From Pseudomonas furukawaii (GTDB lineage: Bacteria > Pseudomonadota > Gammaproteobacteria > Pseudomonadales > Pseudomonadaceae), in assembly GCF_002355475.1 (NCBI RefSeq), contig NZ_AP014862.1, positions 4,464,001 through 4,528,000 on the forward strand: DNA of 64,000 nucleotides. The letters are read 5' to 3'. Of the stretch, positions 63,159-64,000 are shown piece after piece. Made by a program: the position numbers and the translations under genes. The notes under the pieces were generated by a model, which was given only the letters and a program-made list of their open reading frames with translations, made no database searches and was not told the DNA's origin. Position 1 is the stretch's first letter, and each line of letters begins with the position of its first letter.

Positions 63159-64000
63159 TCAGGGGCGACGGAAGCGCGCCAGGCGCTCTTCGTCCAGGGT
63201 CAGGCCGATACCGGGCAGGCGCGGCACGTGGAGCTGGAAGTCGCGGTAGACCGGCGGCTCGGTGACGATGTCCTCGGTCAGCAGCAGCGGGCCGAAGAGT
63301 TCGGTGTCCCACGCCAGCTTGTTCAGGGTGATGAAGGCATGGGCGGAGGCCAGGGTGCCGACGCTGCCTTCCAGCATGGTGCCGCCGTAGAGGCCGATGC
63401 CGGCCGCCTCGGCGATGCTGGCGGTACGCAGCACGGCACGCGGGCCGCCGTTCTTGGCGATCTTCAGGGCGAACACCGGGGCCGCGCCGTCGCGGGCCAG
63501 GTTGAAGGCGTCTTCCACGCACTCGATGGATTCGTCGGCCATGATCGGCGCCGGGCTGGACAGGTTCAGGCGCACCTGGCCGCTGCGGTTGTTGCGGGAA
63601 ATGGGCTGTTCGATGAGGTCGATGCCGTTGTCGCCGAGGACACGGCAGGCGCGCAGGGCAACGCCTTCGTCCCAGGCCTGGTTGACGTCGACGCGCACGC
63701 TGGCGCGGTCGCCCAGGGCCTTCTTGATGGCGATGACGTGGGCCAGGTCCCTGTTCACCTCGCCGGCGCCGATCTTCAGCTTGAAGATGCGGTGGCGGCG
63801 AACCTCCAGCATGTGCTCGGCTTCGGCGATGTCCTTGCTGGTGTCGCCGCTGGCCAGGGTCCAGGCCACTTCCAGGCTGTCGCGGACGCGGCCGCCGAGG
63901 ATCTCGCTGACCGGCAGGCCGAGGCGCTTGCCCTGGGCGTCCAGCAGCGCGGTTTCCACGGCGGAACGGGCGAAGGTGTTGCCTTTCACCACGCGGTCGA
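63159..64000 (-). CDS. catB: Muconate cycloisomerase (5' end beyond window)
   Basis: The C-terminal about 280 residues of an enolase-superfamily enzyme; the first about 95 residues lie beyond 64000. The catalytic lysine motif 'FKLKIGAG' and metal ligands in 'SVRVDVNQAWD', 'DLIEQPIS' and 'IMADESIE' are present. It cyclises cis,cis-muconate to muconolactone. First gene of catBCA; a catR regulator would be expected just beyond the window. Confidence 0.94.
   Translation of the reverse strand, partial: DRVVKGNTFARSAVETALLDAQGKRLGLPVSEILGGRVRDSLEVAWTLASGDTSKDIAEAEHMLEVRRHRIFKLKIGAGEVNRDLAHVIAIKKALGDRASVRVDVNQAWDEGVALRACRVLGDNGIDLIEQPISRNNRSGQVRLNLSSPAPIMADESIECVEDAFNLARDGAAPVFALKIAKNGGPRAVLRTASIAEAAGIGLYGGTMLEGSVGTLASAHAFITLNKLAWDTELFGPLLLTEDIVTEPPVYRDFQLHVPRLPGIGLTLDEERLARFRRP

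Noticed and set aside
1-64000. tRNA, rRNA, CRISPR arrays, prophage or integrase genes
   Set aside because: None seen by eye; absence of a tRNA was not tested by a dedicated program.

Overview
The window is high-GC gammaproteobacterial chromosome and reads as a Pseudomonas (sensu lato). Evidence seen in the sequence: dense GTAGGAGC...GCTCGCGAA-type REP palindromes, an OprD-type porin, and an anthranilate/catechol locus with antR-antABC and catBCA arranged much as in Pseudomonas. No rRNA, tRNA or CRISPR array was seen. The species cannot be fixed from this window.

Layout. 0-8.6 kb: the 3' end of a polar amino acid ABC transporter operon, an OsmC-YcaO fusion protein, a CNNM/CorC-type membrane protein, a low-GC pair (TPR protein plus small exported protein) and a methyltransferase. 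8.8-11.7 kb: a PotF-like binding protein, a nitrilase-family amidase and a divergent LuxR-type regulator. 12.2-16.7 kb: a quinone-oxidoreductase-like enzyme with a divergent LysR regulator, an AhpD-like/glutaredoxin pair and an EamA exporter. 17-20.2 kb is scarred DNA: a duplicated and decayed gabP 3' fragment, a C-terminal gene fragment, a Bro-N (phage antirepressor-like) gene with broken relatives elsewhere in the window, and an IS110-family element inserted in the REP/terminator tail of the Bro-N cassette. 20.3-27.0 kb: a copper/silver efflux operon (small Cys/Met-rich exported protein, cusC, cusB, cusA, cusF).

27.2-35.1 kb: the glutarate/5-aminovalerate/GABA operon csiD-lhgO-gabD-gabT-gabP with divergent csiR. 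35.3-43 kb: a BCCT transporter, a LysR regulator, a Phd/VapC toxin-antitoxin pair, and an SSS symporter / 44-aa membrane protein / FMN-flavin oxidoreductase operon that may handle N-methylated amines. 43-48.6 kb: an MFS exporter coupled to a 44-aa ORF, divergent from an RND adaptor and pump.

48.7-64 kb is an aromatic-catabolism supercluster. It holds antR, antABC (anthranilate to catechol), a five-gene branched-chain-type ABC importer, an OprD-like porin, a short chemotaxis-type signalling protein and a formamidase-like hydrolase. On the opposite strand lie catA, catC and partial catB (catechol to 3-oxoadipate enol-lactone). Together these could supply uptake, sensing and full ring cleavage of anthranilate or related tryptophan-derived aromatics.

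Most notable: (i) a 12-bp perfect long-range inverted repeat in the left noncoding end of the IS110 element, delimiting a ~175-nt RNA that could be a bridge RNA, with a 9-nt match to the flanking REP; (ii) at least four traces of a Bro-N cassette with shared leader and tail; (iii) two 44-residue microproteins with good ribosome binding sites inside operons.
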